Shown: positions 1 to 8,269 of the stretch, piece after piece
How positions within the stretch are numbered: the first letter of the stretch is position 1
Layout: each line of letters begins with the position of its first letter
Origin: Polyangia bacterium
GTDB lineage: Bacteria > Myxococcota_A > Polyangia > Nannocystales > Nannocystaceae
Assembly: GCA_030424595.1 (NCBI GenBank)
Contig: JAUHWG010000003.1
Location: 62,001-126,000 of the forward strand
Direction of reading: 5' to 3'
DNA length: 64,000 bases
Program-made: the position numbers and the translations under genes
The notes under the pieces: model-generated
What the model was told of the DNA's origin: nothing
What the model saw: the letters and a program-made list of their open reading frames with translations, nothing else
Databases searched by the model: none

Positions 1-155
1 GCTCCGGGAAGCTGGTCGCGCGCCTCCTCCCGCTCGGCGCGCTCGCCGATCAGGGGCGACGACGGGAGCTCCGCGCGTCGGTCCGCACGCTCATCGGCGA
101 ACACCTCGGCGGCCAGCTCCCGGCGAGCGTCTACCTCGACGGTCGCCGCGACTAG
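1..155 (+). CDS. C-terminal fragment of an unidentified protein (5' end off window)
   Basis: Open from the left edge in the frame that starts at base 3 and ends at TAG 153-155, giving the last 50 residues of a protein that ends in SVYLDGRRD. The codons are strongly G/C at position three, as in the other real genes. The residues are Arg/Leu/Ala rich and probably helical. No domain can be recognised from this tail. The stop codon is the first part of a perfect hairpin, which fits a true gene end. Confidence 0.6.
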   Translation, partial: SGKLVARLLPLGALADQGRRRELRASVRTLIGEHLGGQLPASVYLDGRRD

Positions 156-195
156 CAGCCCGTGGCAAAAGTGGGCTTTTGCCACGGGCTGCTAG
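152..195 (+). terminator. Perfect 20-bp inverted repeat overlapping the TAG stop
   Basis: The arm CTAGCAGCCCGTGGCAAAAG (152-171) is followed by a 4-nt loop and its exact reverse complement (176-195). There is no T tract directly after it, so it may act by stem stability or in both directions. Each arm matches the distal half of the repeat family found at 8222, 9362, 52430 and 59297, so it looks like two half-copies head to head. The stop codon of the preceding gene is inside the left arm. Confidence 0.75.
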
Positions 196-350
196 CCCTG
201 AAATAAGCGCTGCTGTGAGGCGTCCTCGACAACCCACGTCGAACCGTCAGTGACACGGGGTTCGCGCTTCGACCTCCATCCCTGTGGGTGAGCGCTCACC
301 TCATGACTCGCGAGGGGCGGAGCTTGGGCGCGCGTGAGCTGTCGAAAGGG

Positions 351-2480
351 TCAGGGCAGGGAGACGGTCGAGACCAGCTGCGCCGGCGCGCCGGCGGCGT
401 CGGAGACGGTGAAGGTCAGCGAAGCCGAGAGTGACTGGCCCGGCGCTGTGAGGCCGGCGAGGGTCGTGATCTGGCCGCCGACGCTGACGCGGTAGCGCGA
501 GAGATCGACCTCGACCTCGGCGCTGCCGATGGTCACGTCGCTGAGGGTGCCGCGGACGAGGGCGCCGGTGGCGAGGGTGAGGTCGAGGATCGGGTCCTGG
601 ATTGTGACCGCGCCGCCAGTGTGATCGGGGTTGAGGGAGAGGAGGAGCTTGCCGCCGCGAACGGGGCACTCGGGGCAGATCGGTATGTCGGGCTGGGGGC
701 GGACCCAGGGGTCACCGAGGGTGGAGGCCGTGCCTGGCACGGACGCGCCCTGGGTCGCGCCCGCGGGCTCGCAGCGGGTCTGGGTCTGGTTCGCGGCACC
801 GCATGTGATCTGCTCCTTCGTGCATGTTAGCTGGACTGGCTGGGCCGGCATGTCGGGGGCTGCGGCGAGGGCCGCGAGGATCGGCGCGTCGAGGCGCTGG
901 GCGATGGCGGCGCTGATCCCCGCCGGGCGGAAGGGGTTCTGGCAGGCCCCGCCCTGGATCGCGCAGACGCGATCGAAGGCCGCGTGGGCCGAGATCTGCT
1001 TCGCGGTGCCGCTCGGGCTCCGACCGATCGCGACCGGGTGCGAGGTCGCGGCCCCGCTCTGCTCGACGAGCGCCATCACCTGGTGGCTCTGGAGCGCTCG
1101 GTGCTTCGTCCACAGGAGGGCGGAGATCGCCGAGAGCGAGGCGGCGGCGACGGAGGTGCCGGTCCAGCTCCCGGTCTGCGTCGGTCCGTCGCCGACCAGC
1201 GCGTGGTCGGCCGGGAGGAGGCGTCGGGGGAGGCTCTCGGCCCGGGTGAGGGCGATCGGCGCCCCGCGCTCGTCGACGCCGCCCGCCGCGTAGAGCAGCG
1301 AGGGGCTCTGCGCCACGACGTTCGGGTCGCCGGCCTGGGGGGCCGGCAGGGTGCCGAAGAGGGTGGAGCAGACCGCCGGGTCGATCGCCGGGTAGCGCTC
1401 CCAGATCGCTGGCGCGAGGCCGCCGTGCTCCTGGCAGGGATCGCCGCTGCGGTTGCCGGAGGCTGCGATCGTCAGGACGTCAAGACAGGAGGCATAGGCG
1501 AGGATCGCGTGGACAGCCTGCACCGTCGCTGGCACCGACGCGCTCGGCGAGGTCAAGAGGTTGACATGCTTCGTCTCCTGGCCGGGCGCGGTCAGATCGG
1601 CGCCGAAGCGCGGATCCCAGCCGAGGCTGAGGTTCAGCACCAGCGGCGAGGTGCGCATGTCGCCGCTCTGCCAGCGGACCAGCGCCTCGCCGATCGCTTG
1701 AGCGAGGGAGCCGAGGGAGCCGAGCTGCCCGCCGCCGGCCTGCGGCAGCGGGGAGGCGGCGGTGTACGGGAAAGCCTGGGCGTGGAAGAGCTTCTCCCGA
1801 CAATCGGCCTGTCCCTTTGGACATCGTACTTCCCGGGCGATCTCGGCGACCGCGAGGCCATGGCGGAGGTGCGAGGCGGCGCCTGAGGTCGCCGCTCCGG
1901 CGTCGGCGAAGTCTGCGGTGTCGATCACCGCGATCCGTGCGGGGCCTTCGACGCTGGCGTGGAGTGACGGATCCATCGGCGCATCCGGGAGCGCCCCGAG
2001 GGCGCCCAGGAAGGCCTCGCGGAGCGCGGACTGCAGCCCCGGATCATCAGCGAGGCGGGCGCCGGAGAGCTGCGGGACCACGATCTCGAGGTCGGCGTCG
2101 ACGCGGACGACGTTGTCGGCGGGGGTGAAGATAGGCGGCGATGAGGGCGAGCCGCCGCCGCTCCAGGTGTAGAGGCAGAAGCGCTCGAGCGCCTTCGGCA
2201 GGGTCTTGTCCTTGTCGTTGTCCTTGCCGAGGAGCTTCTGGACCTCGCCGGCGCGGTAGAGCGGCGATGCGTTCCAGCCGGTCGACGCGGGGCATGCATC
2301 GTCGGCGCCCTTGTCGACGAGGGCGACGTGGCGGTGGTGCACCGGCCGCGTCGTCGGCGACCCCGTCGTCGGCCCCTTCGTCGTCGGCAGGTCGCAGGCG
2401 ATCTGTGGCAGAGTCTCGGGGCAGGCGGTCAGCAGGAGCCCTAGGGCGGTGAGGGGCAGGATGCTTCTGGAGGCGCTCAT
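351..2480 (-). CDS. Subtilisin-like (S8) serine protease lipoprotein
   Basis: 709 residues. The start MSASRSILPL leads into a signal peptide with lipobox LLLTAC, so the protein should be lipid-anchored at Cys20. A peptidase S8 fold can be traced in order: Asp187 in AVIDTAD, His207 in RHGLAVAEI, the strand LVLNLSLG at about 280-287, Asn343 in AASGN, and the catalytic Ser443 in GTSVAAAS. The C-terminal 200 residues contain a Cys-rich stretch and a beta-rich segment of unknown role. It lies 97 bp downstream of the CHAT protease gene on the same strand, so co-expression is likely. Substrate unknown. The spacing between His and Asn is longer than in typical subtilases. Confidence 0.85.
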   Translation of the reverse strand: MSASRSILPLTALGLLLTACPETLPQIACDLPTTKGPTTGSPTTRPVHHRHVALVDKGADDACPASTGWNASPLYRAGEVQKLLGKDNDKDKTLPKALERFCLYTWSGGGSPSSPPIFTPADNVVRVDADLEIVVPQLSGARLADDPGLQSALREAFLGALGALPDAPMDPSLHASVEGPARIAVIDTADFADAGAATSGAASHLRHGLAVAEIAREVRCPKGQADCREKLFHAQAFPYTAASPLPQAGGGQLGSLGSLAQAIGEALVRWQSGDMRTSPLVLNLSLGWDPRFGADLTAPGQETKHVNLLTSPSASVPATVQAVHAILAYASCLDVLTIAASGNRSGDPCQEHGGLAPAIWERYPAIDPAVCSTLFGTLPAPQAGDPNVVAQSPSLLYAAGGVDERGAPIALTRAESLPRRLLPADHALVGDGPTQTGSWTGTSVAAASLSAISALLWTKHRALQSHQVMALVEQSGAATSHPVAIGRSPSGTAKQISAHAAFDRVCAIQGGACQNPFRPAGISAAIAQRLDAPILAALAAAPDMPAQPVQLTCTKEQITCGAANQTQTRCEPAGATQGASVPGTASTLGDPWVRPQPDIPICPECPVRGGKLLLSLNPDHTGGAVTIQDPILDLTLATGALVRGTLSDVTIGSAEVEVDLSRYRVSVGGQITTLAGLTAPGQSLSASLTFTVSDAAGAPAQLVSTVSLP

Positions 2481-2577
2481 GGTGCAGGTCGTCGAGGCGA
2501 GGGTACGGTCTGGAGTGTCCTTAGACAGCGGCGCCCTCGATTCTTACGCGGGTGATCGCAGGGCGCATTGCGGTCGA

Positions 2578-5322
2578 TCAGCGGACGAACGCCCGAAACC
2601 GAGCCCACTCCGGGTGCGCGTCGGCGAGCGCCCCCTGGGCCTCGGCGAGGGCGTGGACACCGTCGGCTCCCTCTGCGATCGCGGCGATCACTCGCGGCGT
2701 GAGGGCGGCGGCGAGGCGATCGTCGACCGGCGAGTCGGTGGCGATCACGAGCTCCGAGCCGGCGAGGAGGAGCGCGCTCGCCAGGCTCATCCCGCCGGCG
2801 AGCGCCCGCGGATCGACGAGCCCCGTCTCGCACCCGCTGAGGATCACGCGCGCCGGTGCCCGCCCCGGGAGGGCGAAGAGGTCGCCGACGCTGAGTCTCC
2901 GATCGCCGACCAGCACGAGGGCGCTCTCCCAGCCACCGTGCTCCCCGCCCCCCGCGTGCCCGGCGTAGAAGAAGAGATCGCTGGCGACGAGGCGGCGCAT
3001 CAGGTCCTCCTCGTCGCCGCGGCGGCGCTCGATCGTCCAGCCCGCGCTGTCGAGGGCGGACGTCGCCGCGTCGAGCTCGGTCGACACGGCCGCGAGGTTG
3101 CTCGGCGGCGCGAGGAGCAGGGCCCGCCGCCCGTCCTCGCGTGACTCTGTCTCCTGAGACAGGTCCATTGAGTAGGCGACATCGACCGTGGCGATCAGCG
3201 GCGCGCTGCGCCATGGGAGGGTGTGGAACGCCTCGGCGCTGAGCGGGCCGCTGGCGACGATCTCGAGGCGATCGGCGGCGTCGATCGCCGCCGCGAAGGG
3301 GCCGAGGAGTCGATCCGCGCGCTCGCTGGGGCTCGCGCCTAGATCGGTGATCACGACGTGGTCGAGGGCGCCGTCGGGGGCGAGGGCGAAGGCGACGTCT
3401 CCGGTCGGGAGCGGGGCGTAGATCAGCCGGAGGGTCCCCGCCGCGGGGCGTGGGAGGGCGTCGCAGGCAGGAACGATCGCCGCGGCGTCGATCGAGAGGG
3501 TCTGATCGAGGAGCGCCCGGGCCCGCGTGGCCTCGCGGTGCAGGCGGGCCCGCTCCGCCTCGCCGCGGCGTCGGGAGAGCCCCCAGCTCGCCTCGAAGGC
3601 AGCGTCGATGTCGGCGCGGACGCTGCGATATTCTACGAGCGCGGCCTCCTGTGCGCGCTGCTCGGCGGGTCTCAGGACCCGGCGCCGGTTCTCAAGCGCC
3701 AGTCCTTGGTGAACGCGTCCCCGGGCCTGGCGGGCGGTGCAAAGGGCTTCCTCAATGTGCCCGGTGCGGAGGAGCAGATCGACGAGGAGCCGCGTCGATC
3801 GATCGCGCTGACCGGCGAAGCGCTCGCGTCCGCCATTGACGGCGATGTCGGCGAGCGTCGCCGCCTGCTTCGCTTCGGCGTCGCGGTATCGAAGCTTCGC
3901 CTCGTCGAAGCGGCCGAGGGCCTCGAGAGCCTCGCCGGCTCCAACCAGCGCGAGCAACGCGAGCGATCGGTCGTCGAGCCCATCGGCGACTTGTCCCAGC
4001 GCCGCGAAGGCGGCGAGAGCAGCGGCCGGTTGACCTCTGAGGAGCGACGAACGGGCGAGGAGATAATCGCGCCACCTACGAGTCTCGGGCCGCTGCGGCT
4101 CGAAGTCGGTCAACGCAGACTGGGCCGCTGCGACGTCCCCCTGGAGCAGGGAGGAGTACGCCAGGTTGATCCGAGCTTCGTCGGCGGACTCCCGATCACC
4201 TTGGGAGTCCGCCAGCGCTTGTGCCTCGCGAAGGCGCGGCCGGGGATCGGAGGCGTGTCCGTTGGACAGCATCTCGAGGTCGACCCACGCCGCATTTACC
4301 AGCGCCCGCGCCCGCGCCCGCGCAGGAACTTCGTCGCCCAGGGCGAAAGCCTCGGCGAAGGCTCGGTCGGCGCCGGTCCGATCGCCGATTCGCGCGAGAA
4401 GCACCCCTTTCTGCGCAAGGGCGGCGAAGAGGTGCTCTTGCCGACCAAGCGCCCGCGTCCCTCGCTCGTGCTCCTCGAGGAAGATGATCGCGCCGCGCAG
4501 GTCTCCAGAACGATCGGCGAGGAGGGACGCGAAGTATCCATGTCGCATGCGTGCCTCGGGGTACGTTGAGTGGATACTCTCCTGGCGCCGAAGCCACGCC
4601 GCAGAGGCCTCGCGATCGGCGAGGAGAATCAACGCCGCATAGCTCGACGTCACCGCGATGTCGCTCGCTCGCCGCAGCGCTCCCGCGGCCACAAGCGGCT
4701 CGAAGGCCCGCCTGTACGCCTCTATCGCCGCCGCTGGATCGCCGTCGCGAAACCAAATATCGCCGATCAGCGCCAGCGCCTCGGCGCGATCCGCCAGCGC
4801 GAGCGCAGGCAGCAACACCTCGATCTCGCCCCGCAGCCGCCCCCCGTCCGCGTCGCCCTTCGCCGCCGCCGTCGCGATCGCGACGACCCGCGGATCGATC
4901 ACCGGCGGGGTCGCAAGCTCAAGCCCCCACGTTGATCCTTCGCCCTCGATCCGCGCCGCCAGCGATCCGACGAGCCCGGCAGCAATCTCGACCCGGAGCC
5001 CGCCGCCCACCTCGGTCCCCGCGACCTCGATCGCCTGCCCATCAAGGGTGAGCCGCAGCGTCGCTGGCGAGGCCCCGGCGATCCACAGGCGGAGCGGCTC
5101 GTCCGCCGATCGAGCGCAGACGCGGCCGTGTAGGCCGGCGCAGCCGCTGTACAGGATCTCTGGCGTGATCGCGCTCTGCAGCGTCGCCGCAGGGGTCCCC
5201 CCCTCCGGCGCCGGGCACCCGCCGCTCAGCGCGATCGCCAGGCCCATCGCCATCGGAACCCTGCTCCGGCGCCCAGCCCCCCGCGGCTTCGCTCGCCGCT
5301 CACTCGAGGATCTGGATCCCAT
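2578..5322 (-). CDS. TPR-CHAT caspase-like protease, probable lipoprotein
   Basis: 914 residues. A basic N-terminus, a hydrophobic run (MAMGLAIALSGGC) and a Cys near residue 36 suggest export and lipidation, although the lipobox is weak. The middle (about 130-560) is helical with repeated Ala/Leu/Arg units typical of tetratricopeptide repeats. The C-terminal third is a CHAT domain (caspase HetF-associated with TPRs): His789 in YAGHAGG and Cys831 in ILSGCETG form the expected catalytic dyad, followed by GGMSLASALLLAGS. The start overlaps the end of the 83-residue gene by 23 bp, so the two are probably translationally coupled. CHAT proteins are usually cytoplasmic; an exported one next to a secreted subtilase is unusual. 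Confidence 0.85.
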   Translation of the reverse strand: MGSRSSSERRAKPRGAGRRSRVPMAMGLAIALSGGCPAPEGGTPAATLQSAITPEILYSGCAGLHGRVCARSADEPLRLWIAGASPATLRLTLDGQAIEVAGTEVGGGLRVEIAAGLVGSLAARIEGEGSTWGLELATPPVIDPRVVAIATAAAKGDADGGRLRGEIEVLLPALALADRAEALALIGDIWFRDGDPAAAIEAYRRAFEPLVAAGALRRASDIAVTSSYAALILLADREASAAWLRRQESIHSTYPEARMRHGYFASLLADRSGDLRGAIIFLEEHERGTRALGRQEHLFAALAQKGVLLARIGDRTGADRAFAEAFALGDEVPARARARALVNAAWVDLEMLSNGHASDPRPRLREAQALADSQGDRESADEARINLAYSSLLQGDVAAAQSALTDFEPQRPETRRWRDYLLARSSLLRGQPAAALAAFAALGQVADGLDDRSLALLALVGAGEALEALGRFDEAKLRYRDAEAKQAATLADIAVNGGRERFAGQRDRSTRLLVDLLLRTGHIEEALCTARQARGRVHQGLALENRRRVLRPAEQRAQEAALVEYRSVRADIDAAFEASWGLSRRRGEAERARLHREATRARALLDQTLSIDAAAIVPACDALPRPAAGTLRLIYAPLPTGDVAFALAPDGALDHVVITDLGASPSERADRLLGPFAAAIDAADRLEIVASGPLSAEAFHTLPWRSAPLIATVDVAYSMDLSQETESREDGRRALLLAPPSNLAAVSTELDAATSALDSAGWTIERRRGDEEDLMRRLVASDLFFYAGHAGGGEHGGWESALVLVGDRRLSVGDLFALPGRAPARVILSGCETGLVDPRALAGGMSLASALLLAGSELVIATDSPVDDRLAAALTPRVIAAIAEGADGVHALAEAQGALADAHPEWARFRAFVR

Positions 5323-5551
5323 AGCTCGGCGTGGCCTCGCGGACGACCCCGGCCGCGAGCGCCCCCTCCACCACGCCCGCGTCCGCGGGCCGCCCCTCCG
5401 CCGGCGCGATCAAGGAGCTCAGCGGGTACCGTCCCGTCGCGAGCTGCTCCCCGGCAGCGCGGTCGCCCGGGTTCACGACGCGTGTCTCCTCACGCTCGCG
5501 CGCGATCGCGCCCAACGCCCGGAGAAGCTCGTCATCGTCACTCATGGGCAT
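5300..5551 (-). CDS. Small acidic protein upstream of the CHAT gene
   Basis: 83 residues beginning MPMSDDDELLRALGAIARER and ending YGIQILE. There is no signal peptide or membrane segment. The start could also be the third residue (MSDDD). The N-terminal amphipathic helix pattern resembles short proteins that often precede sensor or protease genes in myxobacterial operons, but I cannot name a family. Its stop lies inside the first codons of the CHAT gene (23-bp overlap), which suggests that it belongs to the same transcript and perhaps acts as a partner or regulator of the protease. Confidence 0.65.
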   Translation of the reverse strand: MPMSDDDELLRALGAIAREREETRVVNPGDRAAGEQLATGRYPLSSLIAPAEGRPADAGVVEGALAAGVVREATPSYGIQILE

Positions 5552-6191
5552 CCTTGTGGTGCCATCGCCGTCGGCGAGACTACCGTATCCAGATCCCGCT
5601 AGGGAAGCCAGTGTATCTGTCGACGGGCTATCCGGCGCGCGTCAAGGGCGGCAGACCGCGCCGCCGCCCGCATCCGCGCGGAGCTCCGAGCAGCCGATGC
5701 CCGCGCGGCTGATCACCTGTCTCCTAAGACACCCATGGTGATCGTCCGTCTGAACCCCGCGGGGGCGCGCGGAGACCTCGCCGTGTTCACCCGCGTGGCG
5801 GGTGCACGCCAAGGCGCTCAAGCAGGCCGAGGGCGAGGAGGCCTGAGGTCGCCGCGCATCGGCCTCGTGATTCCAGCCGCGGGCGACGTCGCCGGCGATG
5901 ACCGTCGCGAACCACAGGCTTCGTCGAGAAGCGCGGACACCTCTTCTACTCGCGCTAGTCGCCGTGTGTGCTCTCGCAGCCGCGGGCGTGTTGGTCATCG
6001 TTTGGCAAGTGTAGACGGACCCGACGTATGTCTTCATATCGGTGGTGGTCGCGGTCGCCACCGCGTCCGCGACGTACGCCCGTCGTGCACCGCTGCCGTC
6101 CCCAGCCGAAGGCCAGGCGAGGGCTAGACTCATCGAGAGCGGCCTCCGTGGAGCGTTGCCTCAGCCGTCGGCGAGGCGTTAGGATGCCGCC
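5552..6191. other. 640-bp gap with one small interrupted membrane ORF
   Basis: Contains the upstream region of the small protein/CHAT operon (leftward) and of the PLP enzyme (rightward). The only coding-like signal is the small two-part ORF at 5898-6182, listed separately. Long open frames on the opposite strand here are Arg/Ser/Thr-rich and lack coding character. Confidence 0.5.
5898..6182 (+). pseudogene. Small two-helix membrane ORF split by an in-frame TAG
   Basis: ATG at 5898 opens 38 residues: a basic N-terminus and a clear transmembrane helix (LLLALVAVCALAAAGVLVIV), then TAG at 6012-6014. The same frame continues without interruption to TAG 6180-6182 and encodes a second hydrophobic stretch (YVFISVVVAVATASATYARR) and a basic/acidic tail. 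Together this would be a 94-residue helical hairpin. A point mutation to amber is the simplest explanation; the first 38 codons alone could also be a functional single-pass peptide. Codon third positions are less GC-rich than in neighbouring genes. It ends 9 bp before the PLP enzyme start. Confidence 0.35.
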
Positions 6192-8033
6192 GTGCAAGCG
6201 ACAGCGATCCGCGACTGCCTCGAGGGCGTCATCGAACACATGCCAGCCGACTGGTTGAACCTGACCACGCATCGACTGGATATCTACGACGAGCCCTTGG
6301 CGAAGACGCAGTTCCTCGAGCGCTTCGAGGCGCTGTTCGAGAGCGGGAGCGCGGACGCATCGACGCTGGCCGCGTTGCCCACGGCGTACGACTACATCCG
6401 GCTGGGGCACCCGCTCTCGTGCGTGCTCGAGTGGGCCGTCGCCAAAGCCCACGGAGTACAGGCACAAGACGTGATCAGTTTCTCGTCGAGAACTGCGCCA
6501 CTGCTCGCGGTCCTGCGCAAGAACCTACTCTCCAAGAAGAGCACTCTCCTGGCGCACAGGGGCGAGCTGCCGAGCTTCCTCGATCCCGACGTTCTTCGCA
6601 GCGTGTACGGCTACCGGTTCGAGCTTGTGCGGGTCGACGGCGAGGCAGACATCCCGCCCCATGCCGGCAGCACCGTGTTCCTCGCCGAGTCCGACGACAT
6701 CACCAACTTCGACCTCCGTCCGGGTGTCGACTTCCACGTGAACCTCGACCGGCGGTGGGGAAGCATCATCGTGGTGACCGGCGGGCAGGGGACGGAGTAC
6801 GTCTCGGAGATCCAGCACACGCGCCGACGAGAGACCATCGCGATGACGCCCGCGAACTCTCTGGCGGCGATCGAGCGGCTCATCGGCGCGGCCCCGGCCC
6901 CCCGGGCGCAGAACGCCGCGGCGAACAGGGCCAGCGTGCTGGCCTCGATCCGCGAGGTCACGGGCACCAAGGCTCCCGCGCTCGTCGGGTCCAGCGGGCT
7001 CTCGGTCCAGTACGCTGTCGTGATGGGGCTAGTGCACCACGCGATCGAGCACCACCATGGGAAGCCCATCCGGATCGTCGTGCCCACCAACTGCTATGGC
7101 GGCACCAACGACCAGGCGCGACGTGTGGCCGCGTGCCGCGAGGACATCGAAGTCGTCGACCTCGAGGTCGATGGCGGCCGTGACATGGTCCAAAGCCTGG
7201 ACGCCGTGTTGGAGGAGCTCGCCGCCGAAGACGCGGTCCCGCTCATCATCGCCGAGATCCCCACGAACCCGCGGGTCGAAGTCCCTGACCTGGGCAAGCT
7301 GCGCGACGCCCTCGGCAAGGATCGCCGCACCTCCGGGGGGGGCAAGGCGGTCGAGCCCATCTTCATCCTCGATCAGACCTTTTGTCCCAACGTCCGCTTC
7401 TTGGGCGAGGGCGACGTCCTCTGCTCCGTCCAAACCATCGCCTACGTGAGCGGGTCCAAGTTCCCGAGCGGGGGACGATGTACGGCTGGCTACTGCGTCG
7501 CGAACGCGAGGGGCGAGCACCTGCTCGAGAAGATCGAGCGCCACATGCAGCTTTGCGACAACGAGGCGACCGAGCATCAGCTGGAGGTGCTCGCAGGGCA
7601 GTTGCCCTCCATGCTCGATCGCATCGCGGCCGCGTACGCCAACACCCGCGAGTTCGTGAGCTTCGTCCGGGACACTCTGCCAAGCGCCAAGATCAACTTC
7701 GTGTCGGATGAGCTCGCGAAGCACGGCTTCACCCCCTCGGTGTTCTCGTTGGACCTCCCCACGCAGGGCAACACCGATGAAGAACGCGAGGCCTACAAGC
7801 GCGCGTCCAACCTCGCGCTGATCCGACTGATGATCGGAAAGATCCCGGGCGAAAGTAAGTTCTGCGTCAGCTACGGCCAACTCAAGGGCTGCTACTGGAC
7901 GGTCCCTGCGACCTCCACGCAAGGCACGACGAAGGAAGGCCACAAGGACTACATCGTCCGCGTCGCCCTCTCGCCGGAGCTCGACCTGGTGCGCCACAAG
8001 GCCGTCTTCCAAGAGTTCGTGAATCAGGCCTGA
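6192..8033 (+). CDS. Long Cys/Met-metabolism-type PLP-dependent enzyme
   Basis: 613 residues from a GTG start; an ATG at residue 17 is an alternative. From about residue 255 the protein follows the cystathionine gamma-synthase/lyase fold: PTNCYGGTNDQ, IAEIPTNPRVEVPDL, DQTFCPN and the Schiff-base lysine Lys423 in SGSKFPSGGRCTAGY. The usual family length is about 400 residues, so the N-terminal 200 residues are extra; they contain segments such as VISFSSRTAPLLAVLRK that may be a remnant or regulatory copy of the cofactor fold. The reaction could be a gamma- or beta-elimination or replacement on a sulfur amino acid, but the substrate cannot be read from sequence. No biosynthetic partner gene is adjacent. 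Confidence 0.75.
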   Translation: MQATAIRDCLEGVIEHMPADWLNLTTHRLDIYDEPLAKTQFLERFEALFESGSADASTLAALPTAYDYIRLGHPLSCVLEWAVAKAHGVQAQDVISFSSRTAPLLAVLRKNLLSKKSTLLAHRGELPSFLDPDVLRSVYGYRFELVRVDGEADIPPHAGSTVFLAESDDITNFDLRPGVDFHVNLDRRWGSIIVVTGGQGTEYVSEIQHTRRRETIAMTPANSLAAIERLIGAAPAPRAQNAAANRASVLASIREVTGTKAPALVGSSGLSVQYAVVMGLVHHAIEHHHGKPIRIVVPTNCYGGTNDQARRVAACREDIEVVDLEVDGGRDMVQSLDAVLEELAAEDAVPLIIAEIPTNPRVEVPDLGKLRDALGKDRRTSGGGKAVEPIFILDQTFCPNVRFLGEGDVLCSVQTIAYVSGSKFPSGGRCTAGYCVANARGEHLLEKIERHMQLCDNEATEHQLEVLAGQLPSMLDRIAAAYANTREFVSFVRDTLPSAKINFVSDELAKHGFTPSVFSLDLPTQGNTDEEREAYKRASNLALIRLMIGKIPGESKFCVSYGQLKGCYWTVPATSTQGTTKEGHKDYIVRVALSPELDLVRHKAVFQEFVNQA

Positions 8034-8070
8034 GCCGGGCCTGCGGTTCTTCCCGTCGCCGGGATCATCG

Positions 8071-8128
8071 GCCTCGCCCGGCTCGCCCGGCTCGCCCGGC
8101 TCGCCCGGCTCATCCCGGGGGGGGGGGG
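8071..8128 (+). repeat. 9-bp tandem repeat followed by a 12-G run
   Basis: About five copies of the nonamer GGCTCGCCC (8071-8110) are followed by CATCCC and 12 consecutive G (8117-8128). It lies 40 bp after the PLP enzyme stop and between convergent genes. Tandem nonamers and G runs are prone to slippage. No gene is affected because the tract is intergenic. Confidence 0.8.
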
Positions 8129-8221
8129 ACGGGCGAGCCGTCGTCCATCGTCGGCCCTCACGGCTTCGGCAGAACGCCGCTGTACCGGGCGTACCGCAAG
8201 TCGTGGCGGAGTCGCGAGGGT

Positions 8222-8269
8222 CGACGAGGGCAAGCGAGAGCGCGCGGGACCCTCGCCACGGGATCCTAG
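8222..8269 (+). repeat. CTAG-ended dispersed repeat, copy at the AraC-type gene stop
   Basis: Contains CGACGAGGGCAAGCGAGAGC, then CGCGCGGGAC, a short spacer, GCCACGGG and a terminal CTAG at 8266-8269. The CTA/TAG is the stop codon of the leftward regulator gene. The arms GCGAGAG and CCTCGC can pair into a short hairpin, so it may serve as a terminator for the convergent genes. Confidence 0.7.
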
